Of a stretch of DNA of 64,000 bases, positions 16,588 through 26,307 are shown in pieces (within the stretch, counting starts at the first letter, position 1; every line of letters begins with the position of its first letter). The DNA is taken from contig NZ_LVYV01000056.1 in the NCBI RefSeq assembly GCF_001618955.1, positions 1-64,000 of the forward strand. The letters run 5' to 3'. A model generated the notes under the pieces. That model saw nothing but the letters and a program-made list of their open reading frames with translations, made no database searches and was not told where the DNA came from. This stretch comes from Tardiphaga robiniae (lineage in GTDB: Bacteria; Pseudomonadota; Alphaproteobacteria; Rhizobiales; Xanthobacteraceae). Both the position numbers and the translations under genes were made by a program.

Positions 16588-17247
16588 ATGCAGCCCCGCA
16601 AGAAGATTCTGGTGGTCAATCCGAACAGCAACCCGCAGGTGACGCGCAACCTCGCCGAAGCACTGCAACCGGTGATGTTCGAGGCCGGGCCCGAGATCGA
16701 ATGCGTCACGCTGGCGGAAGGACCATTGGGCGTGCAGACGCAGGCCGATCTCGAAAGCGTCACGATACCGCTGAGCCGGCTGGTGGCCGCGGACAATTCG
16801 GCCCATGCCTTCGTCATCGCCTGCTATTCCGATCCCGGCCTGCATGTCTGCCGCGAGGCGACGCAGCGCCCGGTCTTCGGCATCGCCGAATCCGGCGTGC
16901 TGACAGCGCTGTCACGCGGCGACCGCTTCGGCGTCATCGCAGTGGCGCAGGGCTCGATCGGCCGGCACCTGCGTTATCTCCGCCAGATGTGCCTGATGGA
17001 TCGCTTCGCCGGCGAACGTCCGCTCAACATGAGCGTGGCGGAAGCGGCCTCCGGCGATGACACGCTGGCGCGTATGATCAAGGTCGGCCGCCAGTTGAAG
17101 GACGAAGACGGCGCCAACGCCGTGGTGATGGGCTGCGCCGGCATGTCGCGTCATCGCAGCGCGCTCGAGGATGCGCTGGGCATTCCAGTGATCGATCCGA
17201 CGCAGGCTGCGGTGAGCATGGCGATCGGCACGGTGATGTTTCAGTAG
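16588..17247 (+). CDS. Hydantoin racemase, Asp/Glu racemase superfamily
   Basis: This 219-residue protein has the two cysteines used for two-base racemisation: Cys79 in VIACYSDPG and Cys183 in VMGCAGM. The N-terminal ILVVNPNSNPQVT is typical of hydantoin racemases. It would interconvert D- and L-5-substituted hydantoins so that all substrate reaches the D-specific hydantoinase. A clear AAGGAG site lies 7 bases upstream of the ATG. Allantoin racemase is the main alternative, but the neighbours favour hydantoin. Confidence 0.88.
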   Translation: MQPRKKILVVNPNSNPQVTRNLAEALQPVMFEAGPEIECVTLAEGPLGVQTQADLESVTIPLSRLVAADNSAHAFVIACYSDPGLHVCREATQRPVFGIAESGVLTALSRGDRFGVIAVAQGSIGRHLRYLRQMCLMDRFAGERPLNMSVAEAASGDDTLARMIKVGRQLKDEDGANAVVMGCAGMSRHRSALEDALGIPVIDPTQAAVSMAIGTVMFQ

Positions 17248-17270
17248 GTCTTTCACTCCGGCGGGAATGC

Positions 17271-17462
17271 GCTCCCTCTCCCGCTCCGCGCGGGGAGAGG
17301 GTTGGGGTGAGGGGCGAGGCACAAGGCTCAACCGAAATTCTGCAGCAATGCACTGCGCAACGGTCGACATGATAGCGCGGCAATGACGCAATTGCGGTGA
17401 ACCGCCCCTCACCCGCCGCGAAGGCGCGGCGACCTCTCCCCGTGCAGAACGGGGAGAGGTTA
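17271..17462. repeat. Inverted pair of G+C-rich repeat elements
   Basis: Elements at 17271-17321 and 17404-17462 face each other and share the 'ggggagagggttggggtgaggggcgaggc' type sequence class seen at 6222-6434, each with a short internal hairpin. The pair lies between the convergent racemase and N-carbamoylase genes. Confidence 0.85.
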
Positions 17463-17497
17463 GGTCTGCGCTTCACTTAAGCCAAAGAGCGATTCAC

Positions 17498-18427
17498 TTA
17501 CTCCGGCGGCAACACCACACCCGTCTGGCTGGTGATCCGCCCATAGTGCTCGATCCGCCGATGGCGCTTGAAGTCGAAGATGGTGTCCTTGCCGAACTTC
17601 GTGTCGTCGAGATCGACAGTCGCCACCAGCAGCTCATCGCCTTCGGTCTTGGCTTCGGCGAGAATGACGCCGTTGGGATCGACGATCAGCGAACCGCCGA
17701 TCAGGGGATGACCGTCTTCATCGCCGGCCTTGGCGACGGCGACGACGAAGGTCGAGTTCTGATAGGCGCCGGCCTGCACCGACAGGCGATTGTGGAACAG
17801 GCGCTGCTCCGGACCCTCGACCGACTTCTGCGAATTCACCGACGGCGTGTTGTAGCCGAGCACGATCATCTCGACGCCCTGCAGGCCCATCACGCGATAG
17901 GATTCCGGCCAGCGGCGATCGTTGCAGACCATCATGCCGAAGATGCCGCCCAGCGCGCGGAACACGGGAAAGCCGAGGTCGCCCGGTTCGAAATAACGCT
18001 TTTCCAGATGCTGGAAGGCACGCTCGGTATCGAATTCGACATGGCCGGGCAGATGCACCTTGCGATATTTGCCGACGATCTTGCCGGTCTTGTCGGTGAG
18101 AATCTGGGTGTTGAAGTGATGGCCGTCGGGCGTCAGTTCGGCATAGCCGATCGACAGCGCGATATTGGCCTTGGCGGCGGCGTCGAACAGCGGCTGCGTC
18201 GCAGCGTTCGGCATTTCGGATTCGAACCAGGTATCCACTTCGGTCTGGTCGGTCATGTACCAGCGCGGGAAAAATGTCGTCAGCGCCAACTCCGGATAGA
18301 CGACGAGATCGGCGCCCTTCCCCCTGGCGTCGTCCAGCAGCGCCAGCATACGCTTGACCACAACCTCGCGGCTTTCGGCTTTCTGGATCGGGCCCAATTG
18401 GGCGGCGGCGACGGTGAGTTTGCGCAT
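17498..18427 (-). CDS. N-carbamoyl-D-amino acid amidohydrolase, nitrilase superfamily
   Basis: The 309-residue enzyme carries the Glu-Lys-Cys triad: Glu46 (VVYPELAL), Lys123 (KYRKVHLPG) and Cys168 (MMVCNDRRWPE). These surroundings are characteristic of D-carbamoylases, and the length is close to the usual 304. Further typical segments are FFPRWYM and the EHYGRIT tail. It removes the carbamoyl group from N-carbamoyl-D-amino acids to give the free D-amino acid, CO2 and ammonia, completing the hydantoinase route. It is transcribed as a single gene convergent with the racemase gene and divergent from the peptide importer. Confidence 0.92.
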   Translation of the reverse strand: MRKLTVAAAQLGPIQKAESREVVVKRMLALLDDARGKGADLVVYPELALTTFFPRWYMTDQTEVDTWFESEMPNAATQPLFDAAAKANIALSIGYAELTPDGHHFNTQILTDKTGKIVGKYRKVHLPGHVEFDTERAFQHLEKRYFEPGDLGFPVFRALGGIFGMMVCNDRRWPESYRVMGLQGVEMIVLGYNTPSVNSQKSVEGPEQRLFHNRLSVQAGAYQNSTFVVAVAKAGDEDGHPLIGGSLIVDPNGVILAEAKTEGDELLVATVDLDDTKFGKDTIFDFKRHRRIEHYGRITSQTGVVLPPE

Positions 18428-18672
18428 GGGATCATCCGGATTGGAGTGGTCAAGACATCTGCGAGAAATGCATCAGGGCTTGTATCAGGTCCGGCCGCTC
18501 GCTTCGAGCCGAATGGGCAGGCGTTCCAAGCCCCGATAAACCCGGAATTTGCTTAGCCGAATAGCTTGCCTGCCTAACAATCGGGCGCAGCATTCATGCC
18601 AGGGAACACCTTGGTTCTGCAAGAATTCTCCCTCCCCCACTGGATTAGAGAATGACTCCCTCCGGCCTTGTG

Positions 18673-18704
18673 CCGTAGGTTGCGCGGAACCTCGCGCCCT
18701 ACGG
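18673..18704 (+). promoter_or_regulatory. Leader stem-loop upstream of the Dpp-type operon
   Basis: CCGTAGG pairs with CCTACGG, and inside it GCGCG pairs with CGCGC around GAACCT, leaving a two-base bulge. It lies 35 bases before the binding-protein ATG in the otherwise empty 311-base gap 18428-18738. It could protect the message or act in attenuation. I found no match to a known riboswitch. Confidence 0.4.
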
Positions 18705-18738
18705 TGCGCGCAGGCACGACGCAGGAGACTTCGACACC

Positions 18739-20352
18739 ATGACCCGCCTGGAAATGACCCGCCGCACGGCGCTGCTGACCTCCGCCGCCATTGCTGCCAA
18801 TGTCGCGAACCCGTTGCGCGCCTTCGCGCAGGAAACGCCCCGCAAGGGCGGCGTGTTCAATGTCCATTACGGTGCAGAACAGCGTCAGCTCAACCCCAGC
18901 ATTCAGGCCTCCACCGGTGTCTACATCATCGGCGGCAAGATCCAGGAAGCACTGGTCGATCTCGACGCCAATGGCCAGCCGGTCGGCGTGCTCGCGGAGA
19001 GCTGGGAATCCACGCCCGACGGCAAGACTATCACCTTCAAGTTGCGCAAGGGCGTGACCTGGCACGACGGCAAGCCGTTCACCTCGGCCGACGTCCAATT
19101 CACCGCCATGAACATGTGGAAGAAGATCCTGAATTACGGATCGACCCTGCAGCTGTTCCTCACCGCGGTGGAAACGCCCGACGCGCAAACCGCGATCTTC
19201 AAATATGAGCGCCCGATGCCGCTCGGCCTGCTGCTGCGCGCGCTGCCGGACCTCGGCTACATCTCCGCCAAGCACCTCTATGAGAGCAGCAGCGACATCC
19301 GCCAGAACCCCACCAACCTCGCTCCCGTCGGCACCGGCCCCTTCAAGTTCGTCAAATATGAGCGCGGCCAATACATCATCGCCGAGCGCAACGAGAACTA
19401 CTGGCGCCCGAACGCACCCTATCTCGATCGCATCGTCTGGAAGGTCGTGACCGACCGCGCAGCCGCCGCCGCCCAGATGGAAGCCGGCGACATCCAGTAC
19501 AGCCCGTTCACGGGTCTCACGATTTCCGATACGGCACGCCTGAGCAAGGACAAGCGCTTCATCGTCTCCACCAAGGGCAATGAAGGCAACGCGCGCACCA
19601 ACACCATAGAGTTCAACTTCCGCCGCAAGGAGCTGGCGGATATCCGCGTTCGCCGCGCCATTGCGCATGCGATCAATGTGCCGTTCTTCATCGAGAATTT
19701 CCTCGGCGATTTCGCCAAGCTCGGCACCGGCCCGATCCCCTCGGTCTCCACTGACTTCTATCCGGGTCCGGACACGCCGCAATATCCCTACGACAAGAAG
19801 AAGGCGATCGCGCTGCTCGACGAGGCCGGCTTCAAGCCGGGTGCTGGCGGCACCCGCTTCTCGCTGCGCCTGCTGCCCGCTCCCTGGGGCGAGGACATCT
19901 CGCTATGGGCGACCTTCATCCAGCAGTCGCTGGGCGAAGTCGGCATTCCCGTCGAGATCGTCCGCAACGACGGCGGCGGCTTCCTGAAGCAGGTCTATGA
20001 CGATCACGCCTTCGACCTCTCAACCGGCTGGCACCAGTATCGCAACGATCCCGCCGTCTCGACCACGGTCTGGTATCGCTCGGGCCAGCCGAAGGGCGCG
20101 CCGTGGACCAACCAGTGGGACTGGAAGAACGAGGCCATCGACAAGGTGATCGACGACGCGGCCACCGAAATCGATCCGGTCAAGCGCAAGGCGCTCTATG
20201 CGACCTTCGTCAAGGAAGCCAACACCGAACTGCCGGTGTGGATGCCGATCGAGCAGATCTTCGTCACCGTGATCAATGCGAAGGCGCGTAACCATTCCAA
20301 CACGCCGCGCTGGGGATCGTCGAGCTGGCACGATCTTTGGCTTTCCGCCTGA
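18739..20352 (+). CDS. Peptide/nickel-type ABC importer, periplasmic binding protein (SBP family 5)
   Basis: The 537-residue precursor has an N-terminal twin-arginine-like MTRRTALLTSAA segment and signal peptide ending near RAFAQ. The mature part has the DppA/OppA pattern: a conserved early GGVFNV strand, LAESWE, the ITFKLRKGVTWHDGKPFTSADV motif, GTGPFKFV and later DIRVRRAIAHAI. It binds oligopeptides or other compounds and delivers them to the permeases encoded next. The adjacent N-carbamoylase gene is divergent, so a D-amino-acid-containing substrate is conceivable but unproven. Confidence 0.92.
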   Translation: MTRLEMTRRTALLTSAAIAANVANPLRAFAQETPRKGGVFNVHYGAEQRQLNPSIQASTGVYIIGGKIQEALVDLDANGQPVGVLAESWESTPDGKTITFKLRKGVTWHDGKPFTSADVQFTAMNMWKKILNYGSTLQLFLTAVETPDAQTAIFKYERPMPLGLLLRALPDLGYISAKHLYESSSDIRQNPTNLAPVGTGPFKFVKYERGQYIIAERNENYWRPNAPYLDRIVWKVVTDRAAAAAQMEAGDIQYSPFTGLTISDTARLSKDKRFIVSTKGNEGNARTNTIEFNFRRKELADIRVRRAIAHAINVPFFIENFLGDFAKLGTGPIPSVSTDFYPGPDTPQYPYDKKKAIALLDEAGFKPGAGGTRFSLRLLPAPWGEDISLWATFIQQSLGEVGIPVEIVRNDGGGFLKQVYDDHAFDLSTGWHQYRNDPAVSTTVWYRSGQPKGAPWTNQWDWKNEAIDKVIDDAATEIDPVKRKALYATFVKEANTELPVWMPIEQIFVTVINAKARNHSNTPRWGSSSWHDLWLSA

Positions 20353-20376
20353 GCCAAACTTCGCCACAATAGCCAG

Positions 20377-21354
20377 ATGCGCATCCTGAGCCTTGCGGGG
20401 CGGCGGCTCGCCGCCTCGATACCCACACTATTCCTGATCCTGATCGGCGTATTCCTGCTGCTGCAATTCGCACCGGGAGACACCGTCGATGCCATGATGG
20501 CGCAGATGGGCGGCGGCGATGCCGCGACCGCGCGCGAGCTGCGGAAGTTCTATGGGCTCGACCTCTCGATCCCGATGCAACTCGGCAACTATCTGTGGCG
20601 GCTGATCCGGCTCGATCTCGGTTTCTCCTCGATCTACGGCAAGCCGGTCGCCACCGTCATCCTCGAGCGGCTGCCGCCGACGATCCTGCTGATGACCGCG
20701 TCGCTGTCCTTTGCGTTTTTCTTCGGTCTGCTGCTCGGCGTCATCGCCGCGCGCGGCGTCAACAAATGGCCGGATACGCTGATCTCCACCCTCGGCCTCG
20801 TCTTCTATGCCACCCCGTCGTTCTGGTTCGGCCTGATGGCCATCGTGGTGTTCTCGATCTATCTGCAATGGCTGCCGGCCGGCGGTTTCGAGGATATCGG
20901 TGCCGCACAGACCGGATTTGGCCGCACCATCGATATCGCGCTGCATCTGATCCTGCCGACGCTGACGCTGGGCCTGATCTTCCTCGCCATCTATCTGCGC
21001 ATCATGCGTGCCTCGATGCTGGAAGTGCTCAATCTCGATTTCGTCCGCACCGCGCGCGCCAAGGGTCTCGACGAGACCCGCGTGGTGGTGAAACACGTGC
21101 TACGCAACGCCCTGCTGCCGATGGTAACGCTGATCGGCCTGCAGGCCGGCACCATGCTCGGCGGTTCGGTCGTGGTGGAGAGCGTGTTCTCCCTGCCGGG
21201 CCTCGGACGTCTCGCCTACGAGTCCGTCGTGCAGCGCGATCTCAACACGCTGCTCGGCATCGTCTTCGTCTCGGCGCTGCTGGTGATCCTGGTCAATTTT
21301 CTCGTCGACCTTCTCTATGCCCGGCTCGATCCGCGCATCCAGGCGGAGGCATGA
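20377..21354 (+). CDS. Dpp/Opp-type ABC importer permease, DppB class
   Basis: This 325-residue inner-membrane protein starts with a typical RRLAASIPTLFLILIGVF helix and APGD motif. It carries YLRIMRASMLEVLNLDFVRTARAKG, the EAA-type coupling region of DppB proteins, followed by GGSVVVESVFSLPGLG. It follows the binding-protein gene after 24 bases. It pairs with the next permease. Confidence 0.92.
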   Translation: MRILSLAGRRLAASIPTLFLILIGVFLLLQFAPGDTVDAMMAQMGGGDAATARELRKFYGLDLSIPMQLGNYLWRLIRLDLGFSSIYGKPVATVILERLPPTILLMTASLSFAFFFGLLLGVIAARGVNKWPDTLISTLGLVFYATPSFWFGLMAIVVFSIYLQWLPAGGFEDIGAAQTGFGRTIDIALHLILPTLTLGLIFLAIYLRIMRASMLEVLNLDFVRTARAKGLDETRVVVKHVLRNALLPMVTLIGLQAGTMLGGSVVVESVFSLPGLGRLAYESVVQRDLNTLLGIVFVSALLVILVNFLVDLLYARLDPRIQAEA

Positions 21355-21355
21355 G

Positions 21356-22189
21356 ATGATGGACGCGGTCAAACGCTATTTCCGCAGCCCGGCCGCCGTC
21401 GTCGGCCTGTTGCTGTTGCTGGTGGTCATCGTCATGGCGATCACCGCGAGCTGGATCTATCCGCGCGATCCGCTCGCGCTCGCGGGACGGCCGCTGATCT
21501 GGCCGTTCTCCAATCCACGCTTCCTATTGGGCACCGACAATTCCGGCCGCGATATCGCCGCGCAGATTTTCTACGGCGCGCGCATCTCGCTGCTGATCGG
21601 CGGTGTCGCGACTGTCATCGCCGTGGTCATCGGCGTGCTGATCGGCGCCTTTGCCGGCTATTATGGTGGCTGGGTCGACACGGTCTTGATGCGCATCACC
21701 GAAGCGTTCCAGACGCTGCCGAATTTCGTGCTGCTGCTGGTGCTCGTCGCCGTGTTCGGCTCGACCATCACCACCGTGACCATCGCGGTCGGCATCGTGT
21801 CATGGCCGGCACCGGCGCGATTGACGCGCGCAGAATTTATGTCGCTGCGCAGCCGTGAATTCGTGCAGGCCGGACGCACGCTCGGGATGAAGGACATTCA
21901 GCTTATTCTGGGTGAGATCCTGCCCAATGCGCTACCGCCGGTCATCGTCTATGCCAGCGTGGTGATGGCCCTATCGATCCTGCTGGAAAGCGCGCTGGCC
22001 TTCCTGCGGCTGTCCGATCCCAATGTGGCGTCATGGGGCAACCTCATCGGTCTCGGCCGCGACGTGCTACGCGTGCAGTGGTACGTCTCCGCGATCCCCG
22101 GCATCGCGATCCTGCTCACGGTGCTCGCGGTGTCGCTGGTCGGCCAGGGGCTCAACGATGCGCTCAATCCGAGACTGAAGAGCCGATGA
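21356..22189 (+). CDS. Dpp/Opp-type ABC importer permease, DppC class
   Basis: This 277-residue permease has a first helix near residue 18, the GTDNSGRDIAAQIFYGARISL motif region that marks DppC proteins, and a coupling loop around SLRSREFVQAGRTLGM. The ATG at 21356 lies two bases after the dppB-like stop. A start further upstream at 21317 would overlap that gene and is unlikely. It overlaps the ATPase gene by four bases. Confidence 0.91.
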   Translation: MMDAVKRYFRSPAAVVGLLLLLVVIVMAITASWIYPRDPLALAGRPLIWPFSNPRFLLGTDNSGRDIAAQIFYGARISLLIGGVATVIAVVIGVLIGAFAGYYGGWVDTVLMRITEAFQTLPNFVLLLVLVAVFGSTITTVTIAVGIVSWPAPARLTRAEFMSLRSREFVQAGRTLGMKDIQLILGEILPNALPPVIVYASVVMALSILLESALAFLRLSDPNVASWGNLIGLGRDVLRVQWYVSAIPGIAILLTVLAVSLVGQGLNDALNPRLKSR

Positions 22190-23820
22190 GCGCCGTGGAC
22201 AATCCGATCCTCACCATCGACGGGCTCAGCGTGAAGCTGCCGAAAGGCGCCGATCGCTCACACGCGCTTGGCGGCGTCTCCATGGCGATTTCCGCCAACG
22301 AGATCGTCTGCGTGGTCGGCGAGTCCGGCTCCGGAAAATCTGTCATGGCCAATGCCATCATGCGGCTGCTGCCCGGCGAAGTCGCGATCGATGGCGGCCG
22401 CGTGCTGTTCGAGGGCAAGGATCTCGCCAGCGCCAGCAATGCCGAGATGCGCAAGGTGCGCGGCGCCGGGATCGCGATGATCTTCCAGGAGCCGATGACG
22501 GCGCTCAATCCGCTGCGCACCATCGGCGACCAGATCGGCGAGATGTTCGAGATCCATACCGAACTCTCCAAGACCGAGATCAAGGCGCGCGTGCTGGCGT
22601 TGCTGCAAGACGTGCACATTCCCGATCCCGCGCAGGCCGCGCGTGCCTATCCGCACGAACTCTCCGGCGGCCAGCGTCAGCGCGCGATGATCGCCATGGC
22701 GCTGGCGCTCGATCCGCGCCTGCTGATCGCGGATGAGCCGACCACCGCGCTCGACGTCACCACGCAGGCGCAGATCCTCAAGCTGATCAAGGAACTGCAG
22801 AGCCGCAGGAATACCGCAGTGCTGTTCATCACCCACGATTTCGGCGTGGTCGCCGAGATCGCCGACCGTGTCGTGGTGATGCAGCACGGCAATGTCGTCG
22901 AACAGGGCGCGGTGAAGGATGTGCTGAGCAATCCGCAGCATCCCTATACGCAGCAACTGATCGCCGCGGTGCCACCGCTGACGGCGCCACCGCCGCGCGC
23001 ACTGTCCGACGACATCATCCTGACGCTCGACAACGTGTCGAAGACCTATCGCAATGGCGGCTTTCTCGGACGCGGCGTGCGTGTGACCCATGCCGTGAAG
23101 TCCGTCTCGCTGAAACTGCCGCGTGGTGCGACGCTGGGCATTGTCGGCGAGTCAGGTTCGGGCAAATCGACGCTGGCCCGCTGCATCATCAGGCTGATCG
23201 ATCCCGATGGGGGATCGATCGTGCTGGAAGGCAAGGACTGGGCAAAGCTCACGCGCGACGAGGTTCGCCGCGAGACCAAGCACATCCAGATGGTGTTTCA
23301 GGACCCGTTCGCCTCGCTGAACCCGCGCCGCAAGGCTGGCGATCTCGTCGCGCAGGGGCCGATCGTGCACGGTACGCCGCGTGCGCAGGCAGTGGCACAG
23401 GCGAAGGAGCTGTTTCGGCTGGTCGGCCTCGATCCCTCAGCCATCGATCGCTTCCCGCACGAATTCTCCGGCGGCCAGCGCCAGCGCATCGGCCTCGCGC
23501 GTGCGCTCGCGCTGAAGCCCGACGTGCTGGTGGCAGATGAAGCCGTATCCGCGCTCGACGTCTCCGTGCAGGCGCAGGTGCTGAAGATGCTGCACGAATT
23601 GCGCGAGCGGCTTGGGCTCTCGATCGTCTTCATCACGCACGATCTGCGCGTTGCCGCGCAGATCTGTGATCTCGTCGCTGTGATGAAGGACGGCGAAGTC
23701 GTCGAGCACGGACTGGCCGGCGAGGTGTTCGGCAATCCGCAGCACGCTTATACCAAGGCGCTGCTGGCCTCGATTCCCGGCGGCGACTTTGCGCGCAGCC
23801 GGAAGCCGGTGACGGTGTAG
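22186..23820 (+). CDS. Fused double ABC ATPase, DppD-DppF type
   Basis: This 544-residue protein contains two complete nucleotide-binding domains. The first has Walker A GESGSGKS near 46, signature [14 protein letters not shown] and Walker [13 protein letters not shown]. The second has GESGSGKST near 328, [15 protein letters not shown] and [12 protein letters not shown]. Each is followed by the oligopeptide-type C-terminal segment (NPQHPYTQ and NPQHAYTK). Such fusions (compare GsiA and YejF) replace separate DppD and DppF. The ATG overlaps the permease stop. Last gene of the importer. Confidence 0.92.
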   Translation: MSAVDNPILTIDGLSVKLPKGADRSHALGGVSMAISANEIVCVVGESGSGKSVMANAIMRLLPGEVAIDGGRVLFEGKDLASASNAEMRKVRGAGIAMIFQEPMTALNPLRTIGDQIGEMFEIHTELSKTEIKARVLALLQDVHIPDPAQAARAYPHELSGGQRQRAMIAMALALDPRLLIADEPTTALDVTTQAQILKLIKELQSRRNTAVLFITHDFGVVAEIADRVVVMQHGNVVEQGAVKDVLSNPQHPYTQQLIAAVPPLTAPPPRALSDDIILTLDNVSKTYRNGGFLGRGVRVTHAVKSVSLKLPRGATLGIVGESGSGKSTLARCIIRLIDPDGGSIVLEGKDWAKLTRDEVRRETKHIQMVFQDPFASLNPRRKAGDLVAQGPIVHGTPRAQAVAQAKELFRLVGLDPSAIDRFPHEFSGGQRQRIGLARALALKPDVLVADEAVSALDVSVQAQVLKMLHELRERLGLSIVFITHDLRVAAQICDLVAVMKDGEVVEHGLAGEVFGNPQHAYTKALLASIPGGDFARSRKPVTV

Positions 23821-23860
23821 CTTTTATTTGAGCGTTGCTGAAATCGCGCGCCGGCCGTGC

Positions 23861-24008
23861 GCTCCCTCGCCCCGCTCTTGCGGGGAGAGGGGTGGGGTGA
23901 TGGGCTCTTCGATCCGCGCGCGCCGGTGATGAGATTAGCATTGTGCCCCGCCCCTCACCCGCCGCGAAGGCGCGGCGACCTCTCCCCGCGCAGAGCGGGG
24001 AGAGGTAA
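23861..24008. repeat. Inverted pair of G+C-rich repeat elements
   Basis: Elements at 23861-23905 and 23950-24008 are in opposite orientation and of the same family as those at 6222-6434. They fill the junction between the convergent ATPase and FAD oxidoreductase genes. Confidence 0.85.
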
Positions 24009-24017
24009 GAAAGAGCG

Positions 24018-25322
24018 CTACGCCATCTCCTTCGCATCGCGCCGCCGATAGACCAGCAGCATGAACGGCGCTAGCAGGCGCATCAGCCCGTGGGCTGCGA
24101 TCGGCACCGGCTCGGAAAACGGCAGCGCCAGTTCGCTCTCCGGCAAGCCGCGCACCACCTTCGAGAATTCATCGCCAAGCGCCACCGACAGTGCGACACC
24201 GCGGCCGTTGCAGCCGGTCCAGCCATAGGCATTGGGCCCGAGTCTGTGCATGCGCGGCAGGAAGTCCGTGGTCATGCCGACATAGCCGTTCCAGACATAA
24301 TCGAACTTGATATCGCCGATCTGTGGCCACAGCCGCTTCAGCCGTTCGGCGACCATGACTTTCAGCCGCTCCGTCTTGTCGCCGAGCCCGACCACATTGC
24401 CGCCAGTGACCAGACGATTGCGCGCGTCGTAGCGCGCGAAATACAGTTCGCCATGCGTATCCGACATCGACTGCCGACCGGGGATGATGGTCTTGCGTGC
24501 CTCGTCCGACAGCGGCTGCGTCGCCATCTGCCAGGACAGCACCGGCATCACTTCGCTGGCGATGCCTGGGGAGAGTTGCTTGGAGAATTCACCGGTATAG
24601 GCATTGGTGGCGACGATCAGGCTGCGCGCGCTGATCTCACCATTCTTCGTCCTGACGATCCAGCGATCGCCCTTGCGCTCGTAACTCTCCACCGGCGAGC
24701 GCGCATAGATGCGGCCGCCCTGCTCCAGCACCACGCGCGCAAGGCCACGCGCCAGCGCCAGCGGATTGATATGGCCGCCGGTCTTGTTCCAGAAGCCGCC
24801 GAACCATGCATCGGAGCCGAGCAGCGTGCGCATCTGTTCGCGCGACAACAACTCGACCGGCGCGCCATGTTTCGACCACTGCCGTACGCGGCGCTCCGCG
24901 ATCTTGATGCGGCCCGGCGAATGCACCGGCTGGATCCAGCCATTTTGTTCGGCCTCGGCCTGGATCTGATAGCGGCGCGTGAGATCGAACAGGATCGAGG
25001 CGCTGTCGCGGATCAGCCCGACGAGGCGCTCGCCGGCGGCGCCATAGCGCTTGATGATGTCTTCGGGATCGGGCCGCGACAGCGTCGGAATGACCTGACC
25101 ATTATTGCGCCCCGACGCGCCCCAGCCCGGCTCCATCGCCTCGATAACAGCAACATCCACACCCGCCTCGCGCAGATGCAGCGCCGTCGAGAGCCCCGTG
25201 AAGCCAGCGCCGATGACGACCACATCGGCCTCGACCGGGCCTGTCAGCTCCGGCAAGTCCGGACCCGGAGGCGTGACGCCGGCCCAGAGCGACTTCGGCC
25301 AGGGCACGTTTGCGGTATCCAT
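24018..25322 (-). CDS. FAD-dependent amine/amino-acid oxidoreductase (DAO family)
   Basis: The 434-residue protein has the dinucleotide-binding motif VVVIGAGFTGLSTALHLREAG at residues about 33-53, followed by GWGASGRNNGQ, a signature of gamma-glutamylputrescine-oxidase-like and related deaminating oxidases. A C-terminal GCNGRGVALSVALG segment completes the FAD site. It probably oxidises a secondary or primary amine to imine plus H2O2. The frame stays open far upstream on this strand, but that part is antisense to the VOC gene; the ATG at 25322 with upstream AAAGG is the sensible start. Substrate unknown. Confidence 0.88.
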   Translation of the reverse strand: MDTANVPWPKSLWAGVTPPGPDLPELTGPVEADVVVIGAGFTGLSTALHLREAGVDVAVIEAMEPGWGASGRNNGQVIPTLSRPDPEDIIKRYGAAGERLVGLIRDSASILFDLTRRYQIQAEAEQNGWIQPVHSPGRIKIAERRVRQWSKHGAPVELLSREQMRTLLGSDAWFGGFWNKTGGHINPLALARGLARVVLEQGGRIYARSPVESYERKGDRWIVRTKNGEISARSLIVATNAYTGEFSKQLSPGIASEVMPVLSWQMATQPLSDEARKTIIPGRQSMSDTHGELYFARYDARNRLVTGGNVVGLGDKTERLKVMVAERLKRLWPQIGDIKFDYVWNGYVGMTTDFLPRMHRLGPNAYGWTGCNGRGVALSVALGDEFSKVVRGLPESELALPFSEPVPIAAHGLMRLLAPFMLLVYRRRDAKEMA

Positions 25323-25445
25323 CGTCACGCCTTTCTGCAGCATCAATCGTGCATTGCGCCGCGCAACCGAACATAACCGTTCTCTTGCGGCACCCCTGCA
25401 TTCTGCATAGTTTACGCGCCTGATCCATTGCAAGGTAATGAGCAC

Positions 25446-26303
25446 GTGACGCTGAAAAACATCGTTGGAATCGACCACGCCGTGGTCGTCGTCAAGGACC
25501 TCGACGCTGCTGCTGCGAACTGGAAGAGCCTCGGCTTTACGGTGTCGCCGCGCGGCACCCACAGCGCCAAGATGGGCTCCGGCAATTACACCATGATGCT
25601 CGGCCCGGACTATGTGGAGCTCTTGGGCGTGCTCAACGAGACCGAGCACAATGCGCCGACGCGGGCCTTCCTCGCCAAGCGCGGCGACGGCATCGAGCGC
25701 ATCGCCTTCACCACCACCGACGCCGCCGTCGGCGCCGAGGAAATCCGCGCGCGCGGCTATACGCCGATCGGCCCGACCGATTTCGAACGCCCGGTGACGA
25801 TGCCGGATGGCAGCCTGAGCGCGGCGAAATTCGCCACCTATCAGTGGCCCTATGAGGAAGCCCCCGGCGGCCTCCGCATCTTCGCCTGCCAGCACAAGAC
25901 CCGCGAGACCGTCTGGATTCCGGAGCTGCAGGTGCATGCCAATACGGCGAAGCGCCTGAAGAAGGTGTTCATCGTCACGCCGGAGCCGGAGACAGACGCG
26001 CAGCATATGGCGAAGCTGATCGACGGATCGGCGAAGACGGAAGCCGATGGCGCTGTGACCGTGCCGTCAGGTGGCGATCGTGCGGACTTCGTGTTCGTCA
26101 CCAAGGATGTGCTGGCTAAACACTTCCCCGGCACATCGCTGGCCGGCATTCCGGAGCGCGGCGGCATTTCGCTGGTGTTCGGCGTGGCCGATATTGCGGC
26201 AGCCGAGAAAGCCGCGGGTTCGGCGGACAGCCGCAGCGATGTCGGCGTCGTCGTGCCGCCGAGCAAGGGCAATGGCGTGCTGCTGGCATTTGTGAAGGAT
26301 TGA
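25446..26303 (+). CDS. VOC/glyoxalase-like protein
   Basis: The 285-residue soluble protein begins with IVGIDHAVVVVKDLDAAAANWKSLGF, a glyoxalase-fold betaalphabetabetabeta module with the metal-type His. It shows a second, weaker module from about residue 150. It resembles the glyoxalase-like domain family PF13468. GTG at 25446 with AAGG ten bases upstream is the likely start; a TTG at 25428 is possible. Divergent from the FAD oxidoreductase (about 120 bases apart), so they may be co-regulated. No reaction can be assigned. Confidence 0.8.
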   Translation: MTLKNIVGIDHAVVVVKDLDAAAANWKSLGFTVSPRGTHSAKMGSGNYTMMLGPDYVELLGVLNETEHNAPTRAFLAKRGDGIERIAFTTTDAAVGAEEIRARGYTPIGPTDFERPVTMPDGSLSAAKFATYQWPYEEAPGGLRIFACQHKTRETVWIPELQVHANTAKRLKKVFIVTPEPETDAQHMAKLIDGSAKTEADGAVTVPSGGDRADFVFVTKDVLAKHFPGTSLAGIPERGGISLVFGVADIAAAEKAAGSADSRSDVGVVVPPSKGNGVLLAFVKD

Positions 26304-26307
26304 TCTT

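Noticed and set aside
18560-18577. AATAGCTTG, close to one arm of the MarR dyad, upstream of the peptide importer
   Set aside because: The matching second arm is absent at the right distance; a single 8-base match is expected by chance.
25323-26006. Extended N-terminus of the FAD oxidoreductase frame
   Set aside because: It is antisense to the VOC gene and lies before the FAD-binding motif's natural start.
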